NCBI GenBank assembly: GCA_030549775.1
Contig: CM060175.1
Location: 44,400,415 to 44,464,414, forward strand
DNA length: 64,000 bases
Origin: Tamarix chinensis
Taxonomy: Eukaryota; Streptophyta; Magnoliopsida; Caryophyllales; Tamaricaceae
Reading direction: 5' to 3'
The translations under genes were made by a program, and so were the position numbers. Under the pieces are notes generated by a model that did no database searches, was not told the DNA's origin, and saw only the letters and a program-made list of their open reading frames with translations. Below are positions 9,346-21,156 of this stretch, one piece after another. Positions within the stretch are counted from its first letter, which is position 1; every line of letters begins with the position of its first letter.

Positions 9346-10873
9346 TGATAAAGTGAATATTTTCAATATTTTCTATATTTTCACCTTGCTTTGCCTTCAT
9401 TTTAAGATATTAATTGGTTTGTAATATGTATTTTATTATGGTTCAAGTCTATTGTTAGCACTATTACTTGCTTAGTATTTTGTTTTTAAGGATTTGCACA
9501 AGAATGCAAAAATATAGGGAAGTAGTGCGTGTATTTGGAGCAAAGGACCAAGTATGAAAGGAATTGAAGGAAGATAAATTAACCTAGCATGTTTATGGAG
9601 GAGTCTAGGAAGTTAAAGAGCTGAAAATAAGCTAAGAAGGTCAAAAAAGGCAAGGGGATGGTGTTGCATAGCCAATTGCATAGCCGTGCAACACTAATGC
9701 AGCCAGCATTCGAACACCAAAATGTCGCATGGTAAGCTTTGCAGATCTTACATAGTCATGTAGAATCTAAGTGAGCCAAGTTGAAGCTAAGATTATCTCA
9801 TGGCTAGGATGCATAGATCTTTTAAAGCCATTCTAGATCTATGACTACTAGTTTGAGACCCAGAATGCTACTTGGCAAAGCGATGCAAACCTTACATTGT
9901 TGTGTAGTAGTGGTTACCCACGATCGTCGTGCGCAATCTAGACTGTGTTATAGGTAGTTTTTATGGGATTCTTTGTGCACTTCTTGGGGAAGTTTTTTGG
10001 GGTGGATTTCAAGGACCTTTTCCTCTCTTTTCCCAAGCAAAAAATTCATGTAACATGTCTTGAATTCTTTAGTTTTAATTTTTCGATTTAAGTGTAAGTT
10101 TTGTTTATAAGCAACTCAAAATCAACTATGTTCTCCCCCAATTTATGGCTAATTCAATCCATTCTCTTCTTTGTAAACTTTTATACTGTCATTATATTTG
10201 TTATGAAATTTACATCATTTATATTTTCTTACAATCATGAGTGAGTAATCCTTCTTATAGGATTGAGTTAGGTCCATTTTAGTATTAATGTATATGTTGT
10301 ATGTTTAGTTCGTATGTGTTGTTTCATGTGTTAGGATTGATTGTTTTAAGTGAGACTTGATGGAATCCGACCTTTTTAAATATTATTTGCGAATAAAAGG
10401 TTGAAGTCTTTATTGGATATTAACATTTGAATGGGAATTCAAACGATCATGAAAGTAGATGTTTGGTTCTTAGGGACTATAGAATCGGCGGCACTTAATG
10501 GGTTTAATATAATTTATTAATCATAATTTGTTAGCAAATTAGATTAAATACATTCTTATATCATGAAAGAGGCTAATGAGTATATTTAGATCAATTATTC
10601 ACAGCCATTGAACTAACCTATAATATAGCATTATTTCATTGTAGAATACCAATTTTATAGACCAAAGTTCAATCTTAGGCTTTATATTTATCATTTTAGA
10701 GTCTATATTCAATTAGTTGTTATATTTATTTTCACGACCTATCTGTATATTCTCACTCCATAATGATTTAGATAGCTAAAATGATGAAGTTTGGTACTCA
10801 ATTATGAGGTCCTTGTGGGATACGATCTTGAAGTGCTATAATGAATTCATGTGCTTGTAGATTGGCACCATTA
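9346..10873 (+). repeat. Athila-family LTR between the two units
   Basis: Begins TGATAAAGTGAATATT after a polypurine tract; ends 'ggcaccatta', where relatives end in 'catca'. Length 1528 bp, close to the solo copies at 30353-31799 (1447) and 41087-42517 (1431). The middle holds palindrome-like words ('catagccgtgcaac', 'catagtcatgtag') typical of Athila LTRs. Upstream is the 3' domain of one unit and downstream the gag of another, so it is shared by two units. Confidence 0.75.
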
Positions 10874-11304
10874 GTCACAAAAGTAGAAATTTGATTCTTA
10901 GGTACTATTGAATCAGTGGTACTTAATGGATTTAATCTAATTTGTTAGTCACAAAAAGTAGTCCATGAATTAGGTAAAATACATTCTTATACCTTGAAAA
11001 AGCTAGAAAATAACATTAGACCAATTGTTTATATTTATTTAGACTATACTACAACATATTGTTAATTTATTATTAAATACTGAGGTTGAGACCAAAGTTC
11101 AACCCTAGGCTTTATGTCTTTCGGTTTAGAATCTATAATTAGTTACTCGCTGCACTTGTATTCATTATATACTTCCATATTCTCGTTCCATAGCGATATA
11201 GATGGCTAAAATGATAAAAATCAGTAATCAATTACAAAGTCCCTATGGGATGCGACCTTCACATGCTACAACGATGCCATGCAATTGCGAATGAGAACTC
11301 ATCA
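10874..11304 (+). repeat. Duplicated 3' end of the Athila-family LTR
   Basis: Repeats the last part of the preceding LTR: 'aaagtagaaatttgattcttagg' here corresponds to 'gaaagtagatgtttggttcttagg' at about 10450, and both run on to 'gctaaaatgat' and the terminal segment. Ends 'gagaactcatca', the usual LTR terminus. A partial second LTR end is what unequal recombination between tandem LTRs would leave (inference). Confidence 0.65.
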
Positions 11305-11572
11305 AGCTTTTAGCATTTTTTGGGACTTTGGCCAATTGATATTAATTCTTTTGTTAATAATCTAGATTAGATATTTCTTTTCTTATTTTTATTTGCTTTT
11401 ATGCTTTTCTTTTCCTCTTTGTTAGTTTTTTGTTTTCTATCTTCATGTTCTTTATATGCAATGTTCTCTCCATTTAGGACCTCCAGTTGCACTGAATCCT
11501 AAAATTGAGAGAACTTTAAGTGAATTGAGAACATAGGTACATGAGACAAAAGCAAACAAAGGCTCCAAAATT
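11305..11572 (+). other. Leader of Athila-like unit 2 with decayed primer site
   Basis: 'ttagcattttttgggactttggcc' (about 11311-11334) looks like a decayed tRNA-Asp primer site (TGGCGCCGTTGCCGGGGA) in which most CpG and CC positions have become TG, CA or T. AT-rich leader follows up to the gag ATG. Confidence 0.45.
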
Positions 11573-12850
11573 ATGGCTGAAATAGATGGAGCTGAAGAGA
11601 AAAAACTCTCTCTTAGGGAGTTTACATCTCCTAATGCATATGGAGTGTAATCTAGTATTAGAAAGCTAAATGTCACCACCAAAATTTTCAAGTTGAAGGT
11701 TGCACTCCTTAATATGGTGTAGCAAATCAATTTAGTGGCAGCCCAACAGAAGATCCAAATTTGCACATCTCCATTTTCCTGAAGTATTGTGATACTTTGA
11801 AAATGAACGAGGTAACATATGATGCAATAAAACTACAATCGTTTCCATTTTTGTTATAAGAGAAGGCAAGATTTTGGTTACAATCACTCTCTCTGAGTTC
11901 TATCACCAATTGGAAACAACTCTCACAGGCTTTCTTAAACAAGTACTTTACCCTATTACTTGCAAGAACTATGGTATTGTAGGGTACTCGTCATTTGAAT
12001 GTTAATCTATTGCTCCTCCATCCCCTGAAGCAACCCTTCGTAACCATATGAATGATGTGAACAACTTCAACCAAAAAGAAAACCCATTTTCTCCTACCTA
12101 TAACTTGGGATGGAGAAATTATTCAAATCTCTCCTATAAGAACCCGCTACTTAACCCCACTCCTTAATAAAACTTTAGGCCTCTAGGTTTGCAAAACTCT
12201 AGACTACCATTGAGTTACCCTCTAAAGTCTAATCTTGAGTTAATGTTAGAGAATTTTATGGCCTCTCAAAATAAGCTAGCCGAGGATTTGAGGAAATCAC
12301 TTAAGAATTTAACTTCTAATGTTGAATAACTAGCCACCCACAACAAGATGCTGGAAAACCAAATCATTCAGCTGGTCTAGCAATCTAGATCTTCTTCTTT
12401 GCCCTCTGGAATGCTTCCAAGGCAAATATAAACCAATCCTAAGGGATCGGTTAATGTCATAGCCCTTTGAAGTGGGAAGGAACTAAAGGGACCTATTTTC
12501 AGAAATTAAATTGAGGATTTGGATGTGAGGGTTCAGAATGATACAAATGGGGGTGATGAGCCTGTGAAAACTAAGAAAGAAACTAACCTAGGAAAGGATC
12601 ATGAACATAAGAAGTATGTCCCCTTACTAACATACAATCCTTATATCCCTTACCATTAGAGGCAAGTGAAGGATAGGTTGGAAAAAAATTTAGGAAATTC
12701 TTGGACATGTTGAGGAAAATCCTTATAAATATCACATTTATTGATGGTGTGACCCAAATTCCAACATATGAAAAATTCCTCAAATAGATTTTATCAAATA
12801 AGCACAATTTAGAAGAGTATGAAACCATAACCTTAATAGAATAGTGTAGC
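11573..12850 (+). pseudogene. Athila-like gag, broken
   Basis: Structural protein of the Ty3/gypsy particle. Starts at ATG 11573 (MAEIDGAEEKKLSLREFTSP), like Athila Gag N-termini ('LRELAAPD'). The capsid region reads 'QFSGSPTEDPNLHISIFLK' near 11730-11790 and continues through 'KARFWLQSLSLSSITNWKQL'. Further on, 'YNLGWRNYSNLSY' (about 12097-12135) is the Pro/Trp signature before the linker. Several in-frame stops and a frameshift make it non-functional. The match is to the family pattern as I know it, not to a database hit. Confidence 0.75.
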
Positions 12851-12888
12851 ACCCTAATTCAAACAAATTATAGCCTAAACCTAAGGAT

Positions 12889-13258
12889 CCCATTTCATTC
12901 TTTATACCTTGTTCTGTTGGAAATGTGGTCATTAATCATGCTTTATGTGATATAGGTGCAAATGTAAGCCTAATACCTTTTTTCCATTTATAAGAAAATT
13001 GAAACAAATGAATTGACGACCACTAAAATATCTCTTTAGTTTGTAGATTGGTTAGTGAACTATGAGGTAGTTATTCTTGAAGATGTCCCTATAAAGGTTG
13101 ATAAAATTTTCATTCCTATTGAGCTTTTCATCTTGGAGATGGAGGAAGATTATCAAATCCTCATAATCTTAGGAAGACCACTCCTAGCAACTGCAAGTGG
13201 TATCAATGATGCGAAAGATGGAAGGTTATCCTCAAGTTTAATTTATCTAAAACTGTGA
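12889..13258 (+). pseudogene. Athila-like aspartic protease, broken
   Basis: Retroviral-type aspartic protease that would cut the polyprotein. 'IPCSVGNVVINHALCDIGAN' covers the active site; the D-[ILT]-G-A box is at 12949-12960 (DIGA). After a frameshift, an open stretch of 67 codons (13055-13258) continues with 'EDVPIKVDKIFIPIELFILE' and 'ILIILGRPLLATASG', the conserved flap and C-terminal ILGRPF motif. Two pieces in different frames, so inactive. Confidence 0.8.
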
Positions 13259-13832
13259 AATCTCCTAACTTTGATAACAAATGCTACAGGATTGACATAT
13301 TCAAGCAGGTTGTACAAAGAGAATTACTTAGGTAATTATCCAAAGATCCATTTGATAAATACCTAGTGCATGGAAACCCTAATAAGAGCAATGAAGATGG
13401 TGAAATAATAAAGATATTGAGGGTAGCCTCTCTCCTACCTAATGCAGAAGACATAATTGAAGTGCTAAAAATAGACTCAAAATGTATCTAAGAGGGGGCA
13501 AATGAAACACCAAAGGTAGAACTTAACCCGCTCTCTCCCTCTTTAAGGTATGAATTTCTCAACTCTAACTTTAACTACCTAGTTATTATTAATGTGAACC
13601 TGAGTAAAAATGAAACTGAGAAATTTCTTAGAGTACTTAGATTGCATAAGAAGTCCATTGGCAACACTATTGATGACATAAAGGGTTTAAGCTCTTCTTT
13701 ATGCATGCATCGCATTTTCTTAGAGGAGGGACACAAACCTTCTATAGTGCATCAAATACAATTGAACTCTAGCATGAAAGAGGTTGTCAAGAAAGATGTC
13801 ATTAAGTTATTGAATGCAAGAGTAATATATAT
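13259..13832 (+). pseudogene. Athila-like reverse transcriptase, 5' part
   Basis: Linker and N-terminal RT. From 13594 the frame is open: 'NETEKFLRVLRLHKKSIGNT', 'LCMHRIFLEEGHKPSIVHQI', then 'KKDVIKLLNARVIY', as in Athila RT before the 'ISDSEWVSPI' block. The reading stops where a solo LTR is inserted and resumes at 18047 with 'DNEFVSPIQFALRREG'. Confidence 0.8.
13828..13832. repeat. Target site duplication TATAT, left copy
   Basis: Identical to 18042-18046 on the other side of the X-family solo LTR. Confidence 0.85.
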
Positions 13833-14109
13833 TGAAATACCCCAAAATCCTAATTTAGGAATTATGGCAAAATAATGATTTATTAGAAAAATTAAGTAAA
13901 TAAATTATTTTATTAAAATAATGGGAAAATTAATTGAGGAAAATAAAGAGAAAATAATAAATAAGTTTTATAGAAAATTTTGGACATTTTACTAATTAAA
14001 ATGAAAGTAAAGGAAAATTTATTCCGATAGCCCAAATTAATCTAAAAAGGGGATTATTTATTATTTTATAAATATTTTTATTTTAGGTAATAATCTAAAA
14101 TACAAAATA

Positions 14110-14590
14110 CCAAAAAAAAATCCCAACCCACCTATTTTCTTTCTCCTTTTTTTTCTTTTTTCCATTTTCTTCCTACTTTTCCTTTTTCCTTCTTCCTGTC
14201 CTTTCTCCTTTTCTTATTTTTTTCCCTTCTCCTTCCCAGTTTGGGCTAGCCCATGACTCAGACTCCCTTCCCACTCTGTCTCGTGTGGCCAGGCCCGCCC
14301 AAATTCTTTTTCTTCTTTCTTTCTTTCGCCAATTCCCCCTAGCCGGCTGGTCCTCTCTTTTTCTTTTCTTTCCCTTGGATCTTCCGGTCCACCCCCTTTC
14401 CCTCTTCTTCTTCTTCCCACGCTGCCTGCACCCGACCCTGCAACCCTACACCTGCCGATAGCCACCTAAACAATCCGGCCATCCTCCATTTCATCTCTCA
14501 TCGCTTTCTTTCACAAATTCGACCCCAACCGACTCTTTTCCCCTCTCTCGATCACCCTGCCCCTTTCCCTTTTCCTTTTTCCCTCGACCT
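14110..14590 (+). repeat. Polypyrimidine (CT) tract in X LTR copy 1
   Basis: Long stretch that is mostly C and T on + with few purines. Equivalent CT-rich tracts occur in copy 2 (28340-29480) and copy 5 (62700-63680); the reverse-oriented copies are GA-rich at 56200-56335 and 62110-62260. A property of the family, not chance composition at one site. Confidence 0.75.
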
Positions 14591-14697
14591 TGCCGCCCTA
14601 CCATAGCAGCACCGCCTCGACTGCCGCCACCGGCGGCATGCCTGGCACCTGCACCCTCTTGTCATATTCCCCTTGTCATTGCCCACCTCAATTAGCC

Positions 14698-14705
14698 TAT
14701 AAATA
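14698..14705 (+). promoter_or_regulatory. TATA box of X LTR copy 1
   Basis: TATAAATA followed by CCCCATAG. Copy 5 has TATAAATA at 63234-63241, copy 2 TATAAAAG at 29227-29234; the minus copies have TATAAAA at 55731-55737 and 61652-61658 (reverse). Position and strand agree across copies, which fixes LTR orientation. Transcription start not determined. Confidence 0.6.
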
Positions 14706-15345
14706 CCCCATAGGCAGCCATAACAGAGCTTCTATTTTTGCAACCCAGAAACCCCATTTTTGCGTCGCCGCCCAAACAGCTCCTTATTCTGCTGCCATCG
14801 ACAACCGCCACCACAAACACTGCCCACAAAAATCTTACCCGCACTGCCCTCTACAATACCGAGCCACTCTCCTCCCCTATCTTGTCCTGCACGATCCACC
14901 TCGGCCGTGCAAAATTGCCATTCTGATCAGCCCTCACCAACCCACGCCGCCAATTTCGGCGTAACTAGCACCTCCTCCACCCTCCAAAACATCCAGGGAA
15001 CTTCACCCTACCTCCCCAAACCTCTATATCCCCCTACCTCCCTCTCCTTTTACCTTCTCCACCTTCCACCACCTTCGGCCACTGTACCAACCGCCGTGCG
15101 CCGCCACTTTCAACTACACCACCACTTCCATTCCACCCCTCTCCACCTGATACACCTTTCCCCATCTCAAACACCCCCTCATTCCCTCTTCTCTAGCCTA
15201 CAACCCCATATTTCCACCTCTCTCCCTCCTCCACCACAGCTGCCGATCCCGCCACCAATCCTAGGTGGTATTCTAATTTTCCCAGCCCTTAAAATCTTTT
15301 TCCATAAGTGTTAATATTTTTTTAGTAATATTAATAGTATTACTC

Positions 15346-15406
<61 letters not shown>

Positions 15407-15410
15407 TGTG

Positions 15411-15454
<44 letters not shown>

Positions 15455-15554
15455 GTTATTGTTATGTTATTATTCTTATAATCTAACCTAAATTCAAAAA
15501 TATTTACAACTATGGTACTATCATTTAAAAGGCTACAACTTTAGTATTAATATA

Positions 15555-15619
<65 letters not shown>

Positions 15620-15689
15620 TACTACTACTACTACTACTACTAATACGACCACCACCACCACCACCACTATTACTACTATTATCATTATG

Positions 15690-15722
<33 letters not shown>

Positions 15723-16013
15723 GTCTTACTCATACTATTAATACTAACTTGGCCATTATTACTTTTAGTATTAGTGTAAATGTTGGGACTCTTATATTAC
15801 TATTATTCGTTTCGATTTTTATCCTTATAATGTTTAACATTATTATTAATATTACTACTAATAATATTATTAATATTTCTATCATTATTATTATTATTAT
15901 TATTATTATTCTATTATAGTCGACCACATTATCACTAAGACTACTACTAAGATGATTTCTAGGAATTTCATTAGTGTTATCCTTAAGATGAGAACTACTA
16001 TTAATTTTATCAC

Positions 16014-16064
<51 letters not shown>

Positions 16065-16082
16065 CATCATCATCATCATCAT
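15346..16082. repeat. Compound TTA microsatellite
   Basis: Several (TTA/ATT)n runs: 15346-15402, 15413-15453, 15557-15615, 15689-15722, 15885-15910 and 16012-16064. Interspersed ACT, CAC and TCA trinucleotide runs (15615-15670, 16064-16082). Translation gives poly-Ile or poly-Asn frames that are not genes. Confidence 0.95.
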
Positions 16083-18041
16083 GTAATACTACCATAAATA
16101 TTATAATTGTTAACTTGTCTTTTGCCAATATTTCATAACCACTAACTTATTGTCACTATTAGCATTATTAATATAAGAATTACTATGGTCGCTACTTTTA
16201 TATTACTTATGCCACTATTATTATTATTACTAGGGTTTGGGTTGATATTAGTATTATCACTAAAACTAATAATAATATTAGTATTTGTAATATTGAAACT
16301 ATTACCTTTAACACTATAAAATCACTATGACTACTTAAACATAAGCCATGATGACTATTAAGAATTATTTCGGTTAGTAGTAGCATGAGTAATTATTTTG
16401 AGAATAATAACCCTACTTTAAATTATAAAACTACTATTAGCGTTATTAGCCTTAATAGTAGAGTATGATAAGGTAGGGTAGAAATAATGGTAATCTTTGG
16501 TAAGAGGGAGATTAACCCATAGTATTTTTTCTCTTATAGGTGACTCAAGCCAAAACTCTGAGGAGGCGTATGAGCGTGCTCCAAGCCCGACGTCATTTTA
16601 GGTAAGGATGTAGCTAAGGTCCCTATGTGTTGTGTGACTTATATGTCTTGGATGCTATATATCATGATATGTCGTGTATTGTATGATTTTCATTAACTTA
16701 TCTTATGTGTAGCACAACTTGTAGTTGAGGTATGTTTGTATGTTTCATTATGGCATGATCATGATACATATATATGGTGATATTGATGTGATATGATATG
16801 GCCCTCTAGGACATGCATGTTAGGACAACTGATAATATGATATGGGGATGAAAGGATAAAAAGAAAGAAAATGGGAAGTGAGTTCACTAAGGGGGATATG
16901 AGGTTAACCAAACTACCTCATGATCCATGAGAGGGAAATAAAGAGAAAGAAATGACCAAAATGAATGAAAGATAAGAACCATGCATGGGGATTCTAGGGT
17001 TCGCATAGGGACTTCAAAAGTTTGCGTGGGGTGGATAAAACTCACATGGGGATGATCTTTACGTGAGAAAATTTTTTTAGGATGTAAATAAGCTAAGGGG
17101 AGAGTTTTGGAGTGATTGGAGACTTGGGATTAAAAATAGTACATAGGTTGGTGTAATTGTGTATAAGGGACCCGATTAGGGTTTTGGGAGGAAGCAGTAA
17201 TCTGGAAAATGTAGAAGTAAAAATGATTAAGGGAGAGTGGAGTACGGGTTAAGAGTGGAAATTTATTTGATAAGGGGAAAGTATTGGTGCCATAGGAGAG
17301 AAGAGATATCTGGTGAAAAAGAGAGAGGTTGCTTGTGGAAGAAGAAATGTACTAGGGTTAAAGTGGCCAACTAGGGTTTTTTAGTCACATATGGAATCGA
17401 GGGGCAAAGTGATATGATTTGGGATTGGATCTAAATGAGATAAGGTATGGTGTGATAAACGAAGTAATGGTAGTGTAAGTAAGAGAGAGTTGGACCACAT
17501 TAGTCCAATTTGGGTTTTTAAAGGAAAACCCTAGAGGGTGACAGTAGGTGGAGTTGATGGCATGAGGTGTTGGGCCTAACCCACACCCATATGAGTTGGG
17601 TTTTTCATTATGTGTAAGTGTAAGGGGAAATGGATGTCATGAGGTGTTGAGCCTACACCTGACTTGGGGATCAAGAGCAACTCGACCAAACTCTATTTTC
17701 TTTTATTAGACCATGTATCATTTTATTTTAGTTATGCGATATCGTACGGTGCTTTATGTTTTGAAAAACTCTAGTTTCTTACTCTTTAGATTGTAATTCT
17801 AAACCGCACTCTAATTTCTGTATGAATTGTGTTTTATTAATGACTTGTGTTTCTATTAATGGCTTGTGCTTGACGTTAACCTGTTTAGCCTTAGCACTTA
17901 GTACTGGAATGGTAGGAGTGAACCGATCTGGTACTAAGTGTGGCGGTAACACCCCTTGAATTTACGGTTTTATTATTTCACTTCTATTAAACCTTTTTAA
18001 ATAAACAAAATTTTTCAGTAGTAAATTATGGGGGTATTACA

Positions 18042-18046
18042 TATAT
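18042..18046. repeat. Target site duplication TATAT, right copy
   Basis: Matches 13828-13832; closes the X copy 1 insertion. Confidence 0.85.
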
Positions 18047-18735
18047 GGCATTAGATAATGAATTTGTGAGCCCCATTCAATTTGCACTAAGAAGGGAGGG
18101 ATAACTTTTGCTGGGTATGACAATAATGAGCTTATCCCAACTATGATGGTAAGAGGGTAGTGAATCTGTATTGACTGTAGGAAATTAAATAAGGGCACTC
18201 GAGAAGATAACTTCCTTCTCCCATTCATTAATCAAATGTTGGATGGATATTTAGAATTTTTCCAAATCCCTATTCACCCAAGTATCCAAGAAAATAAAAT
18301 TCACATGCCCTTATGGCATGTTTGCATACTATAGAATGCCTTTTGGTTTCTGTAATGCTCCTGGCATATTTCAAAGATGCATAATGGTTATTTTATATAA
18401 CTTCATTGAGGATATAATGAAATTTTTCATGGACAATTTTTCTATTATGTCACCTCTTTTGATTCTTGTTTAAGAGATGTGAAGAGGTAAACTTTGTGCT
18501 TAATTAGGAATAGTGTCATTTTATGGCATAAGAAGGTATTTTGCTTGATCATCTAATATTAAACTAAGGCATTGAGATCAATCTAGCTAAGATCAAAATC
18601 ATTAATGAAATTCCTCCTCCCAAGTCAAAAAGGAAATAAGGAGCTTCTTAGGACACTTGTTTCTACTGATGTGTCATTAAAGACTTCTCCAAAATTACTA
18701 AACCTCTCACAATTATTCTTCTTAAATATATACCT
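18047..18735 (+). pseudogene. Athila-like reverse transcriptase, 3' part
   Basis: Continues RT after the solo LTR: 'EFVSPIQFALRREG' and 'NNELIPTMMV' (about 18058-18150), then 'YRMPFGFCNAPGIFQRC' (about 18330-18380). The catalytic Y-x-D-D box reads F-M-D-N (about 18426-18440), so the second Asp is Asn, in addition to stops and frameshifts. 18500-18735 matches the RT tail ('INLAKIKIINEIPPPKSK'). Confidence 0.8.
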
Positions 18736-19200
18736 TTGGTGTTTGATGAAACTTGTCTTGATGCCTTTTATAGGTTAAAGAATGCATTGATGACTGCTCT
18801 AATGATTCAACCACCTAATCGGAATCTTCCATTTGAGATTGTGACTAATGCAAGAGACTATGTAGTTGGGGTAGTTATTAGTAAGAAGAAGGATGGTAAA
18901 TCATATTCCATATACTATCCAAGTCACACATTAGATAGTACTTAATTAAATTATGCCACAATAGAGAAGGAATTGTTAGTTGTGGTGTTTTCCCTCAATA
19001 AGTTTCAGTAATACCTAGTTGGTTCGAAAGTCGTTATCTATATTGATCATCCATCCATCAAGTATATACTGAGCAAGAAGGATGCAAAACAAAGGTTAAT
19101 TCTATGTATGCTACTACTTCAAGAATTTGACCTAGATATCAATGACAAGAAGGGAACTAATAATACTATGGTAGATCATCTTGCCCATATTAGATTGGAG
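18736..19200 (+). pseudogene. Athila-like RNase H, broken
   Basis: Would degrade RNA in the RNA-DNA hybrid. 'FDETCLDAFYRLKNALMTA' is the usual connection; 'EIVTNARDYVVGVVISKKKD' replaces the family's 'CDASDYAVGAVLGQRKD', losing the first catalytic Asp. After a stop, 'YATIEKELLVVVFSLNKF' keeps the Glu motif. 'LLLQEFDLDINDKKGTNNTM' and 'VDHLAHI' match the end of the domain (DKKGxxNxVADHLSR). Confidence 0.8.
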
Positions 19201-20119
19201 TTAAATGAAGAGGAAGGGGAAATAATAGATGAATCATTCCCAAATGATCACTTATTTGCAGTCACTACAACTTTAAGGGCTCCATGTTTCACTAATTTTA
19301 TCTCCAAGTGGGTTAAAGAATTGGTGTGCCCTACACATGATTCAAGGGTGGTCATGAGGTTGTTCAAGAATGTTATCTTCCCAATATTTGGTGTTCTAGA
19401 GTGGTCATAAGTGATGGAGAAACTCGCTTCATGGAGCGACAGTTCAAAAGCCTTTTAAGGAAATATGGAGTTACCAAAAAAAGTGCAATTCCATATCATT
19501 CTCAAACAAGCAATCAATTAGAGATAACCAACCAAGAAATCAAGGTTATCCTTGAAAATACTATAAATAGCTCAAGAAAAGATTGGTCGTTGAAGCTTAA
19601 TGATGCATAATGGGCATACTAGGTTGTGTTTAAAACATCAATTAGCACCACACCATTCTATTTGATTTATTTGAATCACTATCATTTACCAATGGAGATC
19701 GAGCACAAAGTAAATTTGGAAATAAAGTTGCTCAAGTTTGACTGTAAAAAGGTAGGGGAGAGAAGGTTACTTTAACTTAATAAGCTTGATGAGATCAGGC
19801 TAAATGCTTATAAGAATGTTCTGATTTATAAAGAAGAATGAAGTGATGGCACAACAAGAACCTTACTTGAAGGGTGTTTCATAAAGGTGAAGAATTGATC
19901 CTCTTTAACTATAGATTGAAACTCTTTCTAGGTAATTTGACATCACTTTTATCAGGTCCCTTTCAAATTCAAAAGGTATATCCTTCGACTATGATTAAAA
20001 TTTGGAGTGAGTCTATGGGTACTTTTAAAGTTAATGGTTATCATTTAAAGCATTACATTACTAGATCTTTGGTAGAAAATTTGAGCACAATTGCTCTTTC
20101 TGATCCACCATCAAATTAA
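19201..20119 (+). pseudogene. Athila-like integrase, internally deleted
   Basis: Integrase remnant. 19243-19310 keeps the N-terminal linker ('PNDHLFAVTT', 'APCFTNFISKWVKE'), then jumps to the core at 'CPTHDSRVVMRLFKN', so the zinc-binding HHCC domain and first catalytic Asp are missing. The second Asp motif ('VISDGETRFME', about 19400-19435) and the Gln/Glu region ('YHSQTSNQLEITNQEIK') follow. 19610-19850 matches the end of the core ('FKTSISTTPF', 'HLPMEIEHK', 'NKLDEIRLNAY') with stops. 19874-20100 is the C-terminal Gly-Pro-Phe motif region ('SGPFQIQKVYP'). Confidence 0.8.
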
Positions 20120-21156
20120 GAATAGTATGATCAAGTTAAGGACCCTAAATAGTTACTCCATGGGAGGCAACCCATGTTCTTATATGACTTTCATTTGTTA
20201 CTTGTTTTCATTTAGCACTTTGATTTTATTTTTACTTTTCTTTTCAATGATTGGTAGGCTTAACAAAGAGAAAAGATAAAATAAAAGGTCTGGTAAGTCA
20301 TAGCAATAAGATGAGGAGGAACCAATTGGGTATGAGGAATCAAAATCATGGCAAAAGGACCAAAAATATGCTAAAAAGAAGGGTACATGGCCTTGGCACT
20401 ACCTCTCACATAGTTGTGCACTCTAAGGAAACATTTGTGTGATAGTATGTCCTATGCAAAACCCTAACACAGCCTCTCACATAGTCGTGCATCTCTACAC
20501 TAATTTTTACGAGAATCAATCCTACACACTACCTAGCCATACTGATCACACACACCCATACATGCCTACACTAATTTATGTGAGAATCAATCCCATCCAT
20601 GATCGGGTTGTACTGATTCTACACTCTAGTGCCTTCACACTTATCTTCACCGAGATTTAACTTCTCACATGGTCTAGTAGTGCAATGCTTGCATGACTGT
20701 GCACATCACCAAATATAAATGTTGCAAGCCTGTGACTTCACATTATGCTCATCAATTTCTATAAAATTCCTTGAATCTTCCTCAACCCTCAGACCCTACA
20801 AAGCCACACCCCCTTCCTCCTTTCTCACCACTAGTTTCCACACTCCATTCCTTTTCCTCTACATCAACTTCTCTCCAAAACAGGCGCAACATGATCAAAG
20901 TAGCACAGAGTAGCACATCACTATCGTAGCAACATAGAAGTAGACGTTGGCAGTAGCACAACATTCACGACAAAGGCACAAGCTTACACATGAGCAATAT
21001 ATTTTGATTTGATTTTCAATTTTCCTCTAATTTCCTTATTTGAATTGTATTTCACCCTTATGTATTATAGTAGCAGATTTACAATTTTGTTTTCCAACTT
21101 ATATTGCATAATCCTTAACATTTTGGTCAATTAGTAACTACAAGCATTTCATTATA
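20120..21156 (+). other. Athila-like spacer between integrase and 3' ORF
   Basis: Contains 'tgggaggcaaccca' at 20161-20174, the same post-pol inverted repeat as in the young element (4343-4357). Then short repeats around 20395-20720 with the words 'cacatagttgtgcac', 'cacatagtcgtgcat' and 'gcatgactgtgcac', like the palindrome-like words in the LTRs. No convincing coding potential. Confidence 0.6.

Larger units (their letters stand above)
13833..18041 (+). mobile_element. Solo LTR, family X copy 1 (4209 bp)
   Basis: TG...CA unit (starts TGAAATACCCC, ends GGGGGTATTACA) with a perfect TATAT TSD and no internal domain, inside Athila RT. Parts in order: AT-rich start, CT-rich block (about 14110-14590), TATA box (14698-14705), pyrimidine-rich GC block to about 15290, long TTA microsatellites (15346-16082), GA-rich part with direct repeats near 17560 and 17640, then a 3' end with 'gcacttagtactgg' shared with copies at 52259 and 58091. 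Termini resemble those of the Tekay LTRs (TGTTGTACTACCCC...GGGGTGTTACA), so I place it with chromovirus-type LTRs; that is inference. Open frames in it are low-complexity (Pro/Ser, poly-Asn, poly-Ile). Confidence 0.88.

Noticed and set aside
14590..15314. Overlapping Pro/Ser/Thr-rich plus-strand ORFs
   Set aside because: Product of the pyrimidine-rich X LTR block; similar frames appear in the CT tract of every X copy (28439-29353, 62639-63023) without conserved protein sequence.
15533..16128. Long minus-strand frames encoding poly-Ile/Val and poly-Asn
   Set aside because: Direct translation of TTA/ACT/TCA microsatellites; low complexity, not genes.
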